Part shown: piece by piece, positions 33,323 through 45,175 of the stretch
Numbering within the stretch: the stretch's first letter is position 1
Layout: each line of letters starts with the position of its first letter
DNA from: Homalodisca vitripennis
Taxonomy: Eukaryota > Arthropoda > Insecta > Hemiptera > Cicadellidae
Direction of reading: 5' to 3'
Length of the DNA stretch: 64,000 nucleotides
NCBI RefSeq assembly: GCF_021130785.1
Contig: NC_060214.1
Span: 110,439,001-110,503,000 of the forward strand
Made by a program: the position numbers and the translations under genes
The notes under the pieces: model-generated
Seen by the model: the letters and a program-made list of their open reading frames with translations, nothing else
Told to the model about the DNA's origin: nothing
Database searches by the model: none

Positions 33323-35098
33323 TTGATCTTGATAAATCGCTTCTTGACAGAGTGTGCAATTGCGAGATTGTCGATATAAAAGGATTTTCTGCATTCTCAA
33401 AGATCTTTTTTGTTCTTGTGGCACTGACAAGAGCGCTCATTAGCATTAAAGTAGTAATTTACTTTCAAAATGGAGTCTTCATTACAAAAATGTCATTATA
33501 ATCGAGGTTTGATATGTTTTCTAAACTGCCTTATTGCCTGGAATTTATTTAATTATTTCAGACCAAGTTAGATTTTGAAATTGGTTTTTAAAACTAACGA
33601 AAATATACCTAACATTTCAAAATGATGGATTAAAACAATTTTAAAAGTGCCCCATTACTTTTATGTACCTATATAATTTTAATAAATATTTTGGCTACAT
33701 CCTACAAAGAATGGTGAAAATCCGTATTTAATACATACAGAGATGATAAAAGACCGTAAGAAGTATATTAGAGATGTAGCCTCGAAAAGTGTTTGATATA
33801 TAATATACAATAATATGCCTTTTAACACTTTTTTGATAGATTTTATTTTTTGTACAATGTAAGTTACATTTCGGATTCATTGTATTTTGCGGTGGACATA
33901 TTTTGTCATGGAAAAGATGATAATCATATTTTAGCTTTTGATGGATTCTCAAATGCACAAAAATAACGGTAACACCTTCTTTAAACCCAAGTTATCAAGC
34001 GTTTTATTCCAAGTTTGTATGGAATATATTTGAGAAATAATACGATTCAATGACAAGGCTTAAAGTGTCTACCATTGTTCTCTTTACTAAAGTAAAGCCA
34101 AATGCAAGAAGAAAACTTGTAACATCCTTATCAATCCACGTAAGTGTTCGCCTGATTGTGACTATCACACTTAAGTGTGCATCAACTAATTAACTTACCT
34201 TAACTTGGGTCTTATACAACGTGGAATGATTAGACCGAAGCTACTTAAAACAAACATAATTTAAACACGTGATATTATTTGTTAGTATTCATTTTTCTTT
34301 GTGTTTAACATAATTGTTTGCTTAAGATTCAGTTGATTTTGTTTTGGTTTTATTTATTAAATTAGTATTCGGGTTTATTATTGACTAGTATATATGATTT
34401 ATTATTAGCTAGTACTCAATAAAATGCAACTCGATTTTATATGTTTGCTTAGTATGCATTTGATTTTGTTTCGGTTTGTTTGGGTTAAATAAGATTATTA
34501 TTTTAATATACCATTAGTGTTTATTATGTTGTACCAAGTAAAATTAAAAAAGTTAAAGGGTCTTTACTTTTGTAATCCTCTTTCTTATTAAATCTATGAT
34601 AACTATGATGTTACTTTTCCTTCGAAGCAAACACAGAGTAGCCAGTAATTAGATACTTGTAAAAAGTTTTTGACCGACAAAATTTCAACTTTAAACCATT
34701 AAATGCTTTAAAAAAGAGAAAACAGCGTATCTCTAATGTCTAAATAGTAAATTATATAAATTAATTTAATTTTAATTTTTGAGTAAAGCGTAAAATTAAA
34801 CGTAGTCTAATAAAATAAATTGATATTTCCACCTTAAATATAATTATTTTAGTCTCAAAATCAAAGTAATTTTAAAGAGCCACAAACAGCTTTGCTTCTA
34901 TTTATTGTTTACAGTTAGTTTGCTTATTACTGGATTGAGTTAGCATAAACCAAGTATAAAAATAGAAAAATCACTTAAAAATAAACTTTTACACTAATAT
35001 ATGCGAAATTAAATGATTTTAATGTAATGTCAATAAGTTATTACAATAGTACAATTGTCCTAGGTTATTACAATATCCTACAAAAAACAAAAATTAGT
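33323..35098. other. AT-rich DNA
   Basis: No gene recognised. A TATAAAAGG at 33375-33383 (+) has no supporting initiator. The palindrome CACACTTAAGTGTG lies at 34166-34179. Confidence 0.45.
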
Positions 35099-35398
35099 TT
35101 TATAATTTAAACTATTATGAACACCAATAAAAACGCAAAATATTGATCAAGTCATCTAGGCAACAAAAACAGCAGGAAGAAACCACATCCTTTCAAATGT
35201 TACTGGTTGGAATGATCTTTGGTACCATTTATATGCTTCTGCTTATATGAAATACTTTAAGCCTAAATATTAGGGGTTTCAAATCAATTTAGGAAAAACA
35301 AATCTACCCAAATATAATCTCAAAATCGATGATTTTTTTAAGGTAACGTCTTAAACCATAACAAAGAAAAAGAAGTATAATAGTTTCATTAAACAGGC
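35099..35398 (+). repeat. Direct duplication, left copy
   Basis: Matches 36635-36930 in the same orientation, about 1.54 kb apart. Shared blocks include TTATAATTT, CACCAATAAAAACG, TGATCAAGTCATCT, AAAAACAGC and AAATCGAT. Roughly 75-80% identity by eye. Confidence 0.8.
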
Positions 35399-35559
35399 GA
35401 CAATTAAAAATCCTTGTAATGTGGAAACGGCAAAATACAAATTTTTACTATCTATTCAAAACGTTAGCAAGATTTCACGTCTTACCTCAAGCCCAATCTT
35501 GGATTTCGTTTACAAAATCCCAACTTTGACTACCAAGGCTTTACTCTGTGTTGGGCTTA

Positions 35560-35880
35560 CAAACACCTCTTGAGCAGCCGGCATTCCCCAGGTTGGCGGG
35601 GCGGGTCCTGTGACGTCTGTAGTGTTGAGCCAACGACCTCGGCGTCTCGATGCCCTCTGCCGCCGCCGCTGCGACGCCGCCGCGACCTTATCAGGCCCCG
35701 ACCCTCCCCGTATTTGTCCGTCTCATTCCAACACTCCCTTCTTGGCCCGCGTCGGCCCCCGGTGACGGACGACCCCCGGGTATTTCCAACCGCTGATTGA
35801 TGGAGATGTTCGAACGCCCTGGCGACGTCGGAGGTGTTACCGATCGCGATTGATTGGCAACCCAATACATTGCCTGTGAA
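35560..35880. promoter_or_regulatory. CpG-rich island
   Basis: The strongest GC and CpG peak of the window besides the 15-kb promoter, with CCGCCGCCGCTGCGACGCCG and many CG dinucleotides. Long open frames exist on both strands simply because stops are rare in GC-rich DNA; none shows a domain, and the plus one lacks an ATG. It could be a promoter, an enhancer or an unrecognised exon. It sits between the two copies of a direct duplication. Confidence 0.45.
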
Positions 35881-36600
35881 AAGGTTCGAGGATTTAGGAC
35901 GGTTTTATCTTTCATGGGACAAATTGGAATCGTGGAGACAAAATTTTAAAGGAGCTCATTATTGCATAGTGAAGGACGACTTGGTAAATAGCACTTAAAA
36001 GGATTAAGAGTTGTCCATACAACGGCAACTGTAACTTAGGTACCGTACAGTTTTTAAAATAGCCAAGTTATTTGACAAAAATTGTATACATAAAACATAA
36101 CAGTTGTAAAATATTAAAAAATAAATTAAAATATATTTTTTACAAAGCGCTTTTTCTTATTTTTTTTATAATTTCTGGTCTGAATTCTTATCGTTTATCT
36201 ACAAATAAGTGTGAACAAACTTCATCTCTATAGCTAAAATACTTTCTGAATAAATTTACATAAGTGTAAAAAACGCAAGGTTCGGAGATCTCAATGAAAA
36301 AACATTTAACTTGTTACTTATGTTTCAATATTTTCCTAGGGTACGTGAAAGGTTTTTTTCCTTGATCTTCTTAAAATTCACTTATAAGACCTTCCTTTTC
36401 GAGCGGGTAGCCTGCCTGCACTGTTATGCAATTTCCTCAAGTGCTTTTTCAGGCCTATCTACCTGAAATAACAGGTGTAGTTGGGTTTGAAATTAGTTTA
36501 TTTCTCCTACGGCTACACTGCCATCCAATTTTCCTTTTTGAAACTTTATTCTGCTCATATTATCAAACAAAACAACATATTCACTGCTTTTACAATAGCC
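35881..36600. other. AT-rich DNA
   Basis: No gene or repeat recognised. Confidence 0.5.
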
Positions 36601-36605
36601 TACAC

Positions 36606-36631
36606 CAAAAAAAAAAAAAAAAAAAAAAAAA
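36606..36631. repeat. Poly(A) tract
   Basis: About 25 consecutive A residues just before the right copy of the direct duplication. The left copy has a shorter A-rich stretch at the equivalent place. Confidence 0.9.
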
Positions 36632-36634
36632 CGG

Positions 36635-36930
36635 TTTTATAATTTCAACTGTTATGAGCACCAATAAAAACGAAAAATAATGATCAAGTCATCTGGACAA
36701 GAAAAACAGCTGGTAGAAACTACAGCCTTTTAAATGTCACTGGTTGAAATGTTTTTGGCACTATTTATATTGAAATATTTTTGAGCCTAACGATTAACAG
36801 ATAAATATTAGGAGTTCAAAAGGGAAATAAATCTAGCCAAATATGTTCTAATCTCGAAATCGATTTTTTGAAGGTGACTTCTTAACCCATAAGAAAGAAA
36901 TAGAAGAATAACAGTTTCAGATCAAACAGC
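36635..36930 (+). repeat. Direct duplication, right copy
   Basis: Counterpart of 35099-35398; see the shared blocks there. Confidence 0.8.
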
Positions 36931-37319
36931 AGTACTTTAGTTGACTTAAATTCAAGAGATGATGAACGAATAAAATGTAATAAGAGATGGACGATTTTAG
37001 GAGAGTTTTATCACAATATTGGAAATGAATCGTGGCAAATTCACCTCAGTGCATTTTGAAATGGCTCTATATTGGAAGCAAAAGGCCACAATTTAAAATA
37101 TCGCAAAGAAATATTTTGCAATTACGGCAGATTTTCAAGGTCATTAAATTTGTCCTGTTGACTTTAAGATGTGGATACTGACAGCAGATCATTCGCGTGA
37201 TTTAACCCTACAGGCGAAATGTCTTTTACTTCATACTAAAATAGCCTATTAGTTGAGGGCATTAATAGGCTTTTAAAGAAAAGAGCGATGAATGACAGCT
37301 AACCTCACTTAACGCGTTC
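36931..37319. other. AT-rich DNA
   Basis: No gene or repeat recognised. Confidence 0.5.
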
Positions 37320-37620
37320 GTGAGCCTTTTGTGACCCACTTGACTGGCGGAGTGAGCCAGCGGGGAGTCTTCTGGGCCACAATAGGTGACGGTAGCCGAG
37401 TCAAATTAGCGCCCCGGGTTCGAGTCCAGCTTGGGACACCTCCCGGCTAACAAAACACTGGACAGTCCAGTGAAAGTCATTGTCGCTGCTACACGGTCGG
37501 TTGAGAGCGCCCGGGGCGAGGCTACATGATTGACACCCTCGCATAGCCTCTACACAGGTCCCAGTCAGACTGATTGCTGTGAGTTTTTGTTTTAAGTTAT
37601 CCCCAGCTGGCCTTGTTGTA
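37320..37620 (+). repeat. Candidate tRNA-derived SINE of a second family
   Basis: GGTTCGAGTCC at 37417-37427 is a perfect B box. TAGCCGAGTC at 37393 resembles an A box, although the spacing is short. A GC-rich unrelated body follows to about 37600. No second copy is present in the window, so the SINE status is tentative. Confidence 0.4.
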
Positions 37621-38290
37621 TATTGTGGAAATAATTCCATATTTTTCAAACAATACGGTAGGTTCTTTTCGAAGCGAATTTTTATCAAATGATTCCTCAA
37701 TCTTCGGTTTGTAAATAAAATAGTGGTCACCTTTGCTATTATAGGAAACCAGTTACCTAAAAAGGCAATACAAGGACTATAGACTATCAAGGACTATAGA
37801 CTATCACTTGAATATTAAAAGGGCTTTTCCAATACAGCTTGTTTTAAGAAAAGTATTGTAACATTTTTAGTTCGTCCACCTAATTCATTAAATATTCCTT
37901 GCACAATGTACTATACATTTTACTATTCAAAAGGCATCAGCCAAGAAGGAAAAATTATGTATTTTTAACCACATAAAACATGGCATTTTGTAGGCATCCG
38001 ATAGTAAACATTGGGAGGGATGTAGTGACTTAATTTAAAATTGTTATAGGGACGCTATTATAATCATAACGAAATATTGCTTAATTGTCTATAGACTATT
38101 GAACAATCAAAGCATCCCAATATTTATAGAATTGCTGGATCATCCGATAATACAGTTATATAATTAGAATTAAAATCTCTTTAACATCATCACTAATGGT
38201 GAAAAAAAGTTATTTCTACAAAAATAATAAAATTAAACTTGACACTTCATCATTTACACAAATCCGGAGTGTTTCTGTAGCAATGCGACA
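37621..38290. other. AT-rich DNA
   Basis: No gene recognised. Near 37781-37806 a short GGACTATAGACTATCA unit is duplicated in tandem. Confidence 0.5.
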
Positions 38291-38470
38291 CGGATACATT
38301 TTGTGGACACGGTTGTACAAAATGTACGGTGTCAAGTGTAAGGGAAGGGAGAGGGAGTGGTGCACGCACGCGCATTTAGGCTCACGCGCGCACGTCAGTC
38401 GATACATCACGTGACCTGAGTGGTGTGCTGAGGCAAGGCAATGGGCGATTCCACTGGCGTCTGTATCCTA
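38291..38470. promoter_or_regulatory. GC-richer island with CACGTG box
   Basis: TCACGTGACC at 38408-38417 is a palindromic E-box of the bHLH-Zip type, next to GC-rich CACGCACGCGC repeats. A TCAGTC initiator-like site at 38395 lacks a DPE at +28. Regulatory role inferred. Confidence 0.3.
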
Positions 38471-39220
38471 AACTTAAGTACTATTCTATTCATCTGGAGC
38501 TATTCACTCCATTTGTTATACTGTTCATCTATAGTCTCCTGATACTCTACGGTTTCAGGAGACCATAAACGAGTAGCATAATAATAGAAGTTCTTCAGTG
38601 TGATTCCATCTGTGTTTAATCAACACCGGAATACGAGTTCAAATTCCTAATGGGACATTGACAAGATGAAAAAAAATTCCAATCCTCCCCAAATACTCTT
38701 GACTTGTTAGCAATAGAAGCGTTGTTAGTGTGGAATCGAGCAAATATGTCTACTACATACAGTAAAGTAAGAGACTGGTGTTATTTTCAACAATATCCTG
38801 TCTGATTTTATATCTCGGATAGTTTTATGAATGTGCGTACCTTTATGGAATAAACTGCACAGTAAATTTTAATTTTGATTTTCAAATGCCCCTAAATTAC
38901 TAGCTCTTACAACAAAATATTTAAACTTGTTTCGGTATATTCATATCTGCCGAATCTAAGACTTGTCTTAAGACCGTGAGAATCACGAATCACGAATTAA
39001 TACTCTCATTCGTATTCCATAAGCTTCCATTTGTGTGACCGGTTATTGATCATTCGGTCTTAGGCGGGGTCAACAAAAATGCTTTATTTTATAATATATG
39101 AAGTGAATAACGTGTAAAGCATCTCAACAAAGCACGGCGTCAACTTTCGGCAATGAACGTTGGACATCTGCTTAGTCTACTCGCAATTAAAATCCAACGA
39201 AATTACCCCCATCCGGGTAC
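38471..39220. other. AT-rich DNA
   Basis: No gene or repeat recognised. Confidence 0.5.
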
Positions 39221-40150
39221 AATTAAAGTTGTAAATGCAGGTCACGTGGAGCACAGGTGGTTGGCTCGACTATCAGTTCACTGCCTACTCGATCTGCTGA
39301 TTTAGGAGGTCTAGCCCTTGTCAGTGAACTTGCATTGATCGTTGATATTGAAAGCATTTGGAGATTCGAAAGAATCATCATTGTTTCAGTGCCCATTCCT
39401 AACCATATTGACTCTAATACAAATTTAAAGAGTGCAAAGAAAATAATTATCATAAACACTACCCAAATCTTTTTATTGATGAAAATTTCCAGTGAGCTAT
39501 TGAGTATTAACACAAAGTATGGTATTTTTACACCAGGCTTAAAGAGACTTTTATACTTTGATAAAGTTAAACATTGAGATTCTCCAAATGTTTATGGTTA
39601 TTTAAACGAGAAGTCTTAGATTCAATTTCTAGAGGGATCAGCGAAAATGTGTGAATAATTTTGGATCGTGTTCCTCTAGAAACAAATGAGGCAGTTAATG
39701 CAGGATATCTCTGTAAATTAAAATTCTCAGGTTGGTTCTCACGGGTTTGCAAAGATCATCGTGTACTAGTTTGTAAGGATAAAATTTGCTGTGGGATGGA
39801 AATTCTGTTTGGAAATTGGAACATTGTATAGTTACCCGAAGACTTCTAGGGGACCGTTGACTCAGTCCTGGGCTGCGGGTGAAAGAACCGCGAGACAGCT
39901 GAAGATAGGATCGACGACTACATCCAGTAATTAGTGACAATGACTGGCGAGGTCCTCGGCAAGGATGTCGGGCAGAAATCGCACGGCGGCGGCGACCATG
40001 ACCGTCCTTGGCTTGTCACAGTCACAGTTTCTGGAGTAACCGTTACTGATGCAGCACTGTTACGTCTGTCATTCTTGACCTGTTTTCCGAGAATTCTCAC
40101 GAAGCTCCACAGGATTTTGGGAATGATCTCTTATGAAAGAAACCCGTAAA
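39221..40150. other. Unassigned balanced-composition DNA with overlapping open frames
   Basis: Frames of 96-106 codons are open on both strands at 39223-39577, and shorter ones at 39900-40150. The first minus frame ends with a hydrophilic stretch containing R-P-P-K-S-A-D-R-V. No domain, splice pair or homologue is recognised, so no gene is called, but an exon cannot be excluded. Confidence 0.25.
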
Positions 40151-40396
40151 GAGGTTTGAAAAGTTAGTTAATGAATCGTATTTTACCAAATCTCCTCTTA
40201 TTTTGTTTATTTAGATCTTTATCACATAGGAAACAAAATAACCTAAAAAATAACCGCGTATTACTGCTAAATCATTTGGAGAAAACGATTTAAATAGTGC
40301 AAATAATAATATATTATTGTTAACATAATTATTCCTCAATAACTACATGACGATTTACTAAACTATTTACAATCGATTGCTTTTTGATCTATTTCC

Positions 40397-40528
40397 TGCT
40401 TAATTTATGAACAAAACACTCCAATAATTAAGAAATTTTATTTCAGTTATGTGGATATGATGAACACAAAAGGCGTCACAAAAATAAAATTTCTTAATTA
40501 TTGGAGTGTTTTTTTCATAAATTAAGCA
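40397..40528. repeat. Near-perfect 47-bp inverted repeat (hairpin or tiny MITE)
   Basis: Arms 40397-40443 and 40482-40528 are complementary at 46 of 47 positions, with a 38-nt loop. The heptamer TTTGATC occurs at 40383-40389 and again right after the hairpin at 40529-40535. Recent origin or selection is implied by the single mismatch. Confidence 0.9.
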
Positions 40529-40960
40529 TTTGATCCCAATAAGAAGAAGCTGTTAGAATGTAAAGATCTATTTGTTACAAAGGCCATTAAAAAGTTTTTA
40601 GAATACAATTAGTTTTCTTTTTAAGGAGGTTATCTCTGCGCATGTAGTATTTTAATCAGCTAAACCCATTCGAAAACTTTTTTGGCTTCTCCGAAAAACG
40701 AACCTATCACCTCTCGGTTATCTTTACGTTGTAGTGAAGGTTATTTCTGTTATATTTTGAACCAGTATAGAAATAAAAGTAGTCCACTTGACTGTTATGG
40801 AAGTAAAGTGTAATTTTTTATGAGAACAAAATCATCTTGTGAAAAATTAAATTACATTCATGATGAAACTGATGGTAACAAACCGTTCTCTTAACCTTTT
40901 TGAAGTGACAGGTCCAATGCTCTCATTCATCATAACTGGGACTGTCATCAAGCCTTTGAA
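40529..40960. other. AT-rich DNA
   Basis: No gene or repeat recognised. Confidence 0.5.
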
Positions 40961-41450
40961 AAGACCAGGGTTACCGCCTCCTCTCCCACACCCACCCGTG
41001 ATTTACCGCAGAGACCGTCTGCGAGAGTGCCGACTCAATGAGGCGATTTGAAGCACTCTGTAGAACACGGAGAGGTATCAGGCGCGAACAAACAGAGGAC
41101 TATGAGGCGGTGTGAGGGGGAGGGCTAGTTAGCGACATCTGGAGACAGCACATCAAAGCCCCGGGCTAATTGAGAGTCCCCAGCTCATTAAGTCCAAGGC
41201 AGCCAAGAAATCGGCGCTAGTGGTGGCAGTAGCGGTTGTTTAAATATAAAGATGAATACATGTCTAGGAACATTCATCGCCGGAATGTGGCGGAGGATAA
41301 ATCAAGCAGTGAAGAGTGGCCCCGCGTCTGGCAAGGGCTTCAGTTGGCCAGTCACTGCCGTCCCGCTTCTTGAATTTGTCTTCTTAAGTACCTCCGTGTC
41401 ACCTGCTCCTTTCGTCCAAGACCAATCAGTGATGATTGGGTGAACTTAAC
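40961..41450. promoter_or_regulatory. GC-richer island, possible cis-regulatory element or exon
   Basis: About 490 bp of non-repetitive, balanced sequence. A 63-codon plus frame (41252-41443) has no domain. No promoter motif set like that at 15.29 kb is present. Confidence 0.3.
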
Positions 41451-41647
41451 TTCCTTCCAGACTATTATTGTATATCAATCCATAGATGCTCTTTTCTCCA
41501 TGAGTCTTCAATATTTAAGTGTAGCAAATCACGAAAAACTGTCTGAGTTTCTAAAACTGTTCGCGTTTTCCTGACGAAATAAGCTTAATCAAATGTGTGA
41601 GTGCCAAAAACCCCAACAAAAGAACATAAAACTTTGATTCATTTGAA

Positions 41648-42422
41648 TTTGCAGCACTGTACTTTTGGAATTCCATAACGTTTTGGATAACTCTTCAACT
41701 CAATGAGTGAAATAAAAGCAGACGAACCTTTTTATAGAATCTAAAATTTTCCCTAATTGACTGCAAAGGCTACTTCGATTAGGTGAAATCCTCAAAATAT
41801 TCTTGGAATTCTGCGACGTTCTCGACTTCACCCCAACACGTTTAATGTGCAAGACTGTATTTTTGTAATTCCATAACGTTTTGGATAACACTTTAGTACA
41901 ATGAGTGAAATAAAGCAGAAGTACTTTTCAATCTAAAATCTCCCTAATTGACTGCAAAGGCTACTTCGGTTGAGTAAAGTCCTCGAAATATTCTTCGAAT
42001 TCTGCGACGTTTTCGACTTCATCCCAATACATTTAATTTGCAAGACTATATTTTTGGAATTCCATAACGTTTTGGATAACACTTTAGTACAATGAGTGAA
42101 ATAAAGCAGAAGTACTTTTCAATCTAAAATCTCCCTAATTGACTGCAAAGGCTACTTCGGTTGAGTAAAGTCCTCGAAATATTCTTCGAATTCTGCGACG
42201 TTTTCGACTTCATCCCAATACATTTAATTTGCAAGACTGTATTTTTGGAATTCCATAACGTTTTGGATAACACTTTAGCTCGATGAGTCAAAGAAAAGCA
42301 GAAGTACTTTTAAATCTAACATTTCCTCAAATCGGGTGCAAAGGCTAATTTGGTTGGGTGAAACCATCAAAATGTTCTTGGAATTCTGCGACGTTTTCGA
42401 CTTCACCCCAACACATTCATGG
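41648..42422. repeat. Satellite-like array, four ~190-199-bp units
   Basis: AATTCCATAACGTTTTGGAT recurs at about 41669, 41868, 42058 and 42248. Units also share GACTGCAAAGGCTA, TTCTGCGACGTT and TCGACTTCA. The middle two units are almost identical, implying recent amplification. Confidence 0.9.
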
Positions 42423-42529
42423 TTTTCTTCTTGCTCTGTGTATAAAACTGCAGCGCAACGGTTTGGTTTAAAGACTATTTATGAAGTTCAAGTCGGGAGA
42501 TTTAGAGCCTTATTAGAGAGTTGATGAAT

Positions 42530-42985
42530 GGGTCTGCTTCAAACTCATTACTGCGCAGCTACTGTAGAACGCTACTCACGCGCTGCGCCTGCGTAGCCCC
42601 CGGGTTCCTGCCACTGCCGGACAGAGCTTGGCGGCAGAATTAAGACCACAAAAGAAATAAACAACGTGTAAAAGACTTTGAAAAGTTGTTAACGATTTGA
42701 AATCCCTAGCGCCCGCAGCCACTGGTGTTTCCATTCGGTGAATTGTTCCCATTCCTATCCCACTGTTCGTTGTAGGTGTGTTTGGCCTTTCTCTTTTGCA
42801 AATTGCTAGTAGCTTAAATTCACCTAATTATTTTTGCTCTAATTTGTTCATTATATTCAAGATCTGTATTCGTAAATGCAAACTACATATTTTTACAGCA
42901 CACGTCAAATACTTAGAACTAAATATAACCTAACAAATCTTTAATACAGAAATAGCCACATGCTCTCGTGATCTGGTCGGATACT
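42530..42985. other. Unassigned DNA with a GC-rich patch at 42540-42640
   Basis: No gene recognised. Confidence 0.4.
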
Positions 42986-43135
42986 GATGGTAGTATCCGA
43001 AAAAAAGAGCATAGCTACGAGCCCCGCAAGACCCGCCAGAATAAGGATTTTCAACTTACCGAAAAGAGGTTTACGAGACTCGAACCTCCTACGTCCTGAG
43101 ATGATTCGCAGACCCACTACTGGAGGACAAACAGT
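42985..43135 (-). repeat. tRNA-like head (SINE or tRNA pseudogene)
   Basis: On the minus strand AGGTTCGAGTCTC is close to a B box. An 81-codon frame through it looks like a by-product. No acceptor stem is evident. Confidence 0.35.
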
Positions 43136-43754
43136 ATTGAAATTTACCACCCTGGATGGACCCCAGAACATCAACTCGTACCTCAAGATTCGTCTAACTA
43201 TATTAAATGGAGGTTGAAAATTACAACCGTGAACGAACTTTATATTTTACAATCGCAAGGCAAACAAACGAGATGGTGATTTCTTGGAGTAACGCCAAAG
43301 GCAACCCTCATTGATTCTAGTTCACCTTGGTTTACGGTTTGATTCCGTCTTCAGATCTTTCACAGACGATTTAAAGCATCCAGCACCATCCACTTTCTCC
43401 TATACGTGAACGGAACATTTAGCAGCTCAGAATGTTAGTGAGCCAGTTACTTCAATGCTGTTTCTGAGAAATTTATACTGACTTCTGTTATTTTTTAACT
43501 GAAACATTAAGGAATGATTGCATAATCACGCCATATCAAAGAAAAAACAGTTATTATAAACATGCGAAGGCAAACTGGAAGGAATTGGCGCTGCAAAACT
43601 CCTGCTGTCAGGTACTCGATATAATTATGGCTTAATTACGACCAGTTCTGTGATTCGGAGAGTGCATGTTGTGAAGGGAACAGTCGCTCGCCACACGCGT
43701 CAAACCACGCAATTTGAGGTTTCCGCCTTCACCGACAGGCCGTGCGCTGTTTGC
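43136..43754. other. Unassigned DNA
   Basis: On the minus strand near 43325-43360 CTGAAGACGG...CCGTAAACC resembles a very worn retroelement end. Otherwise nothing recognised. Confidence 0.4.
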
Positions 43755-44565
43755 ATGTAGCCCTCAATTACTCAAACTAAACGTTCACTCTACACCTAAC
43801 CTCAACTCTTGTTGAGTGTACAGACGTGGAGCCACGTTGCCAAGTCGAACAGATCGTATTTTTGTATGCAACCTACACAGTTACTCAAACTAAACGTTCA
43901 CTCTACACCTAACCTCAACTCTTGTTGAGTGTACAGGACGTGGAGCCACGTTGCCAAGTCGAACAGATCGTATTTTTGTATGCAATCCACACATTACCCA
44001 AACTAAACGTTCTCTCTACACCTAACCTCAACTCTTGTTGAGTGTACAGACGTGGAGCCACGTTGCCAATTCCAACAGATCGTATTTTTGTATGCAACCC
44101 ACGCAATTACTCAAACTAAACGCTCACTCTACACCTAACCTCAACTCTTGTTGAGTGTACAGACGTGGAGCCACGTTGCCAAGTCGAACAGATCGTATTT
44201 TTGTATGCAATCCACAATTTCTCAAACTAAACGTTCACTCTACACATAACCTCAACTCTTGTTGAGTGTACAGACGTGGAGCCACGTTGCCAAGTCGAAC
44301 AGATCGTATTTTTGTATACAACCCACAATTACTCAAACTAAACGCTCACTCTACACCTAACTCAGACGTGGTCTCATGTGCAAACTAAACGCTTGTTGAG
44401 TGTACAGACGGAGCCACGTTGCCAAGTCTAACAGATCGTATATGCAACCCACGCAATTACTCAAACTAAACGCTCACTCTACACCTAACCTCAACTCTTG
44501 TTGAGTGTACAGACTTGGAGTCACGTTGCCAAGTCGAACAGATCGTATTTTTCAATGTAGCCCAC
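43755..44565. repeat. Satellite-like array, about seven ~113-bp units
   Basis: CTCAACTCTTGTTGAGTGTA recurs at about 43800, 43915, 44028, 44140, 44250 and 44489, with a rearranged unit around 44340-44450. Each unit holds two perfect short hairpins, CTCAAC-TCTT-GTTGAG and ACGTGG-AG-CCACGT, plus AACAGATCGTATTTTTGTAT. Copies are over 90% alike. Confidence 0.92.
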
Positions 44566-44920
44566 ACAATTATACAAACTAAATTCTTCCTCCGTATTTT
44601 ACCACAACTATGGTCTAGTCTACAAATTTTGCACAGTATTGCCGAACAAACCCTTTTTTGCACGAAGCCCACACATTTACAAAAACTAATCATCGCTGCC
44701 GCCACACCTAAACTCAACTTTCGTTGAATATAGGGCACTGACATTGAATGATACTGCCTTATTAGGAGTCAGTGGAGTAATACTGTTATTTGTTTATAGG
44801 TGCCTGATCTACAATCTGCGTTAGGAGGCAAAGGCGGCTGTAATGACTCCTGGCCCAGTGAGCAAGAAATCATGGTAAGTTATGAACTCAAATAGCAAGT
44901 TTGTTATTGACGATGGAAGG
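44566..44920. other. Unassigned DNA
   Basis: No gene or repeat recognised beyond a decayed edge of the 113-bp array to about 44720. Confidence 0.4.
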
Positions 44921-44924
44921 TTTG

Positions 44925-45175
44925 ATATGATAACAGGATTTCGGAGATTTGTTACAAAAGGTATAACACAACGTTTCGAGGATTGGAGTCCAACCTCTTC
45001 ATCAGGTGGTCGGTTGTGAGGGGGGGCTATTAATATATACAAAAATAAAGAACAGAAAAAAGAAAAGCCTCACGTATGTTATACGCCTTAACCTAACATT
45101 ACTTACCTTACCACAGTTGTATACCTTTTGTAACATATAACGATGGCAAAGGTCAGAAATCCTGTTATCCTTTCA
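44925..45175 (-). mobile_element. Retroelement end with internal inverted repeat (Penelope-like)
   Basis: The segment GGTATAACACAACG... and its neighbour at 45116-45175 are inverted copies: ATACCTTTTGTAACA and AAATCCTGTTATC occur on the minus strand at 44925-44975 and on the plus strand at 45119-45172. Between them lies a hammerhead-like core. Facing or inverted terminal copies are common in Penelope-like elements. No coding part remains. Confidence 0.5.
44961..45010 (-). ncRNA. Hammerhead-ribozyme-like motif
   Basis: Minus strand, in order. CCAC (stem I, 5' side), CTGATGA (rc of 44999-45005), then stem II GAGGTTGG paired with CCAA-T-CCTC. Then GAAA (within rc of 44973-44978), the short palindromic stem III ACGT, and GTT as the NUH cleavage triplet. 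GTG follows, complementary to CAC of stem I. All core boxes are intact; stem I is short. This fits the minimal, dimer-type hammerheads known from Penelope-like elements. Confidence 0.6.

Noticed and set aside
33375..33383. TATAAAAGG as a divergent promoter beside malate dehydrogenase copy 2
   Set aside because: No initiator at the right distance, not conserved in the other duplicated block, and no downstream gene.
35557..35915. Overlapping Arg/Pro/Gly-rich open frames in the CpG island
   Set aside because: Open on both strands, no domain, and the plus frame has no ATG; explained by composition.
39223..39577. Open frames of 96 and 106 codons on opposite strands
   Set aside because: No domain, no supporting splice or promoter signals; kept only as an unassigned stretch.
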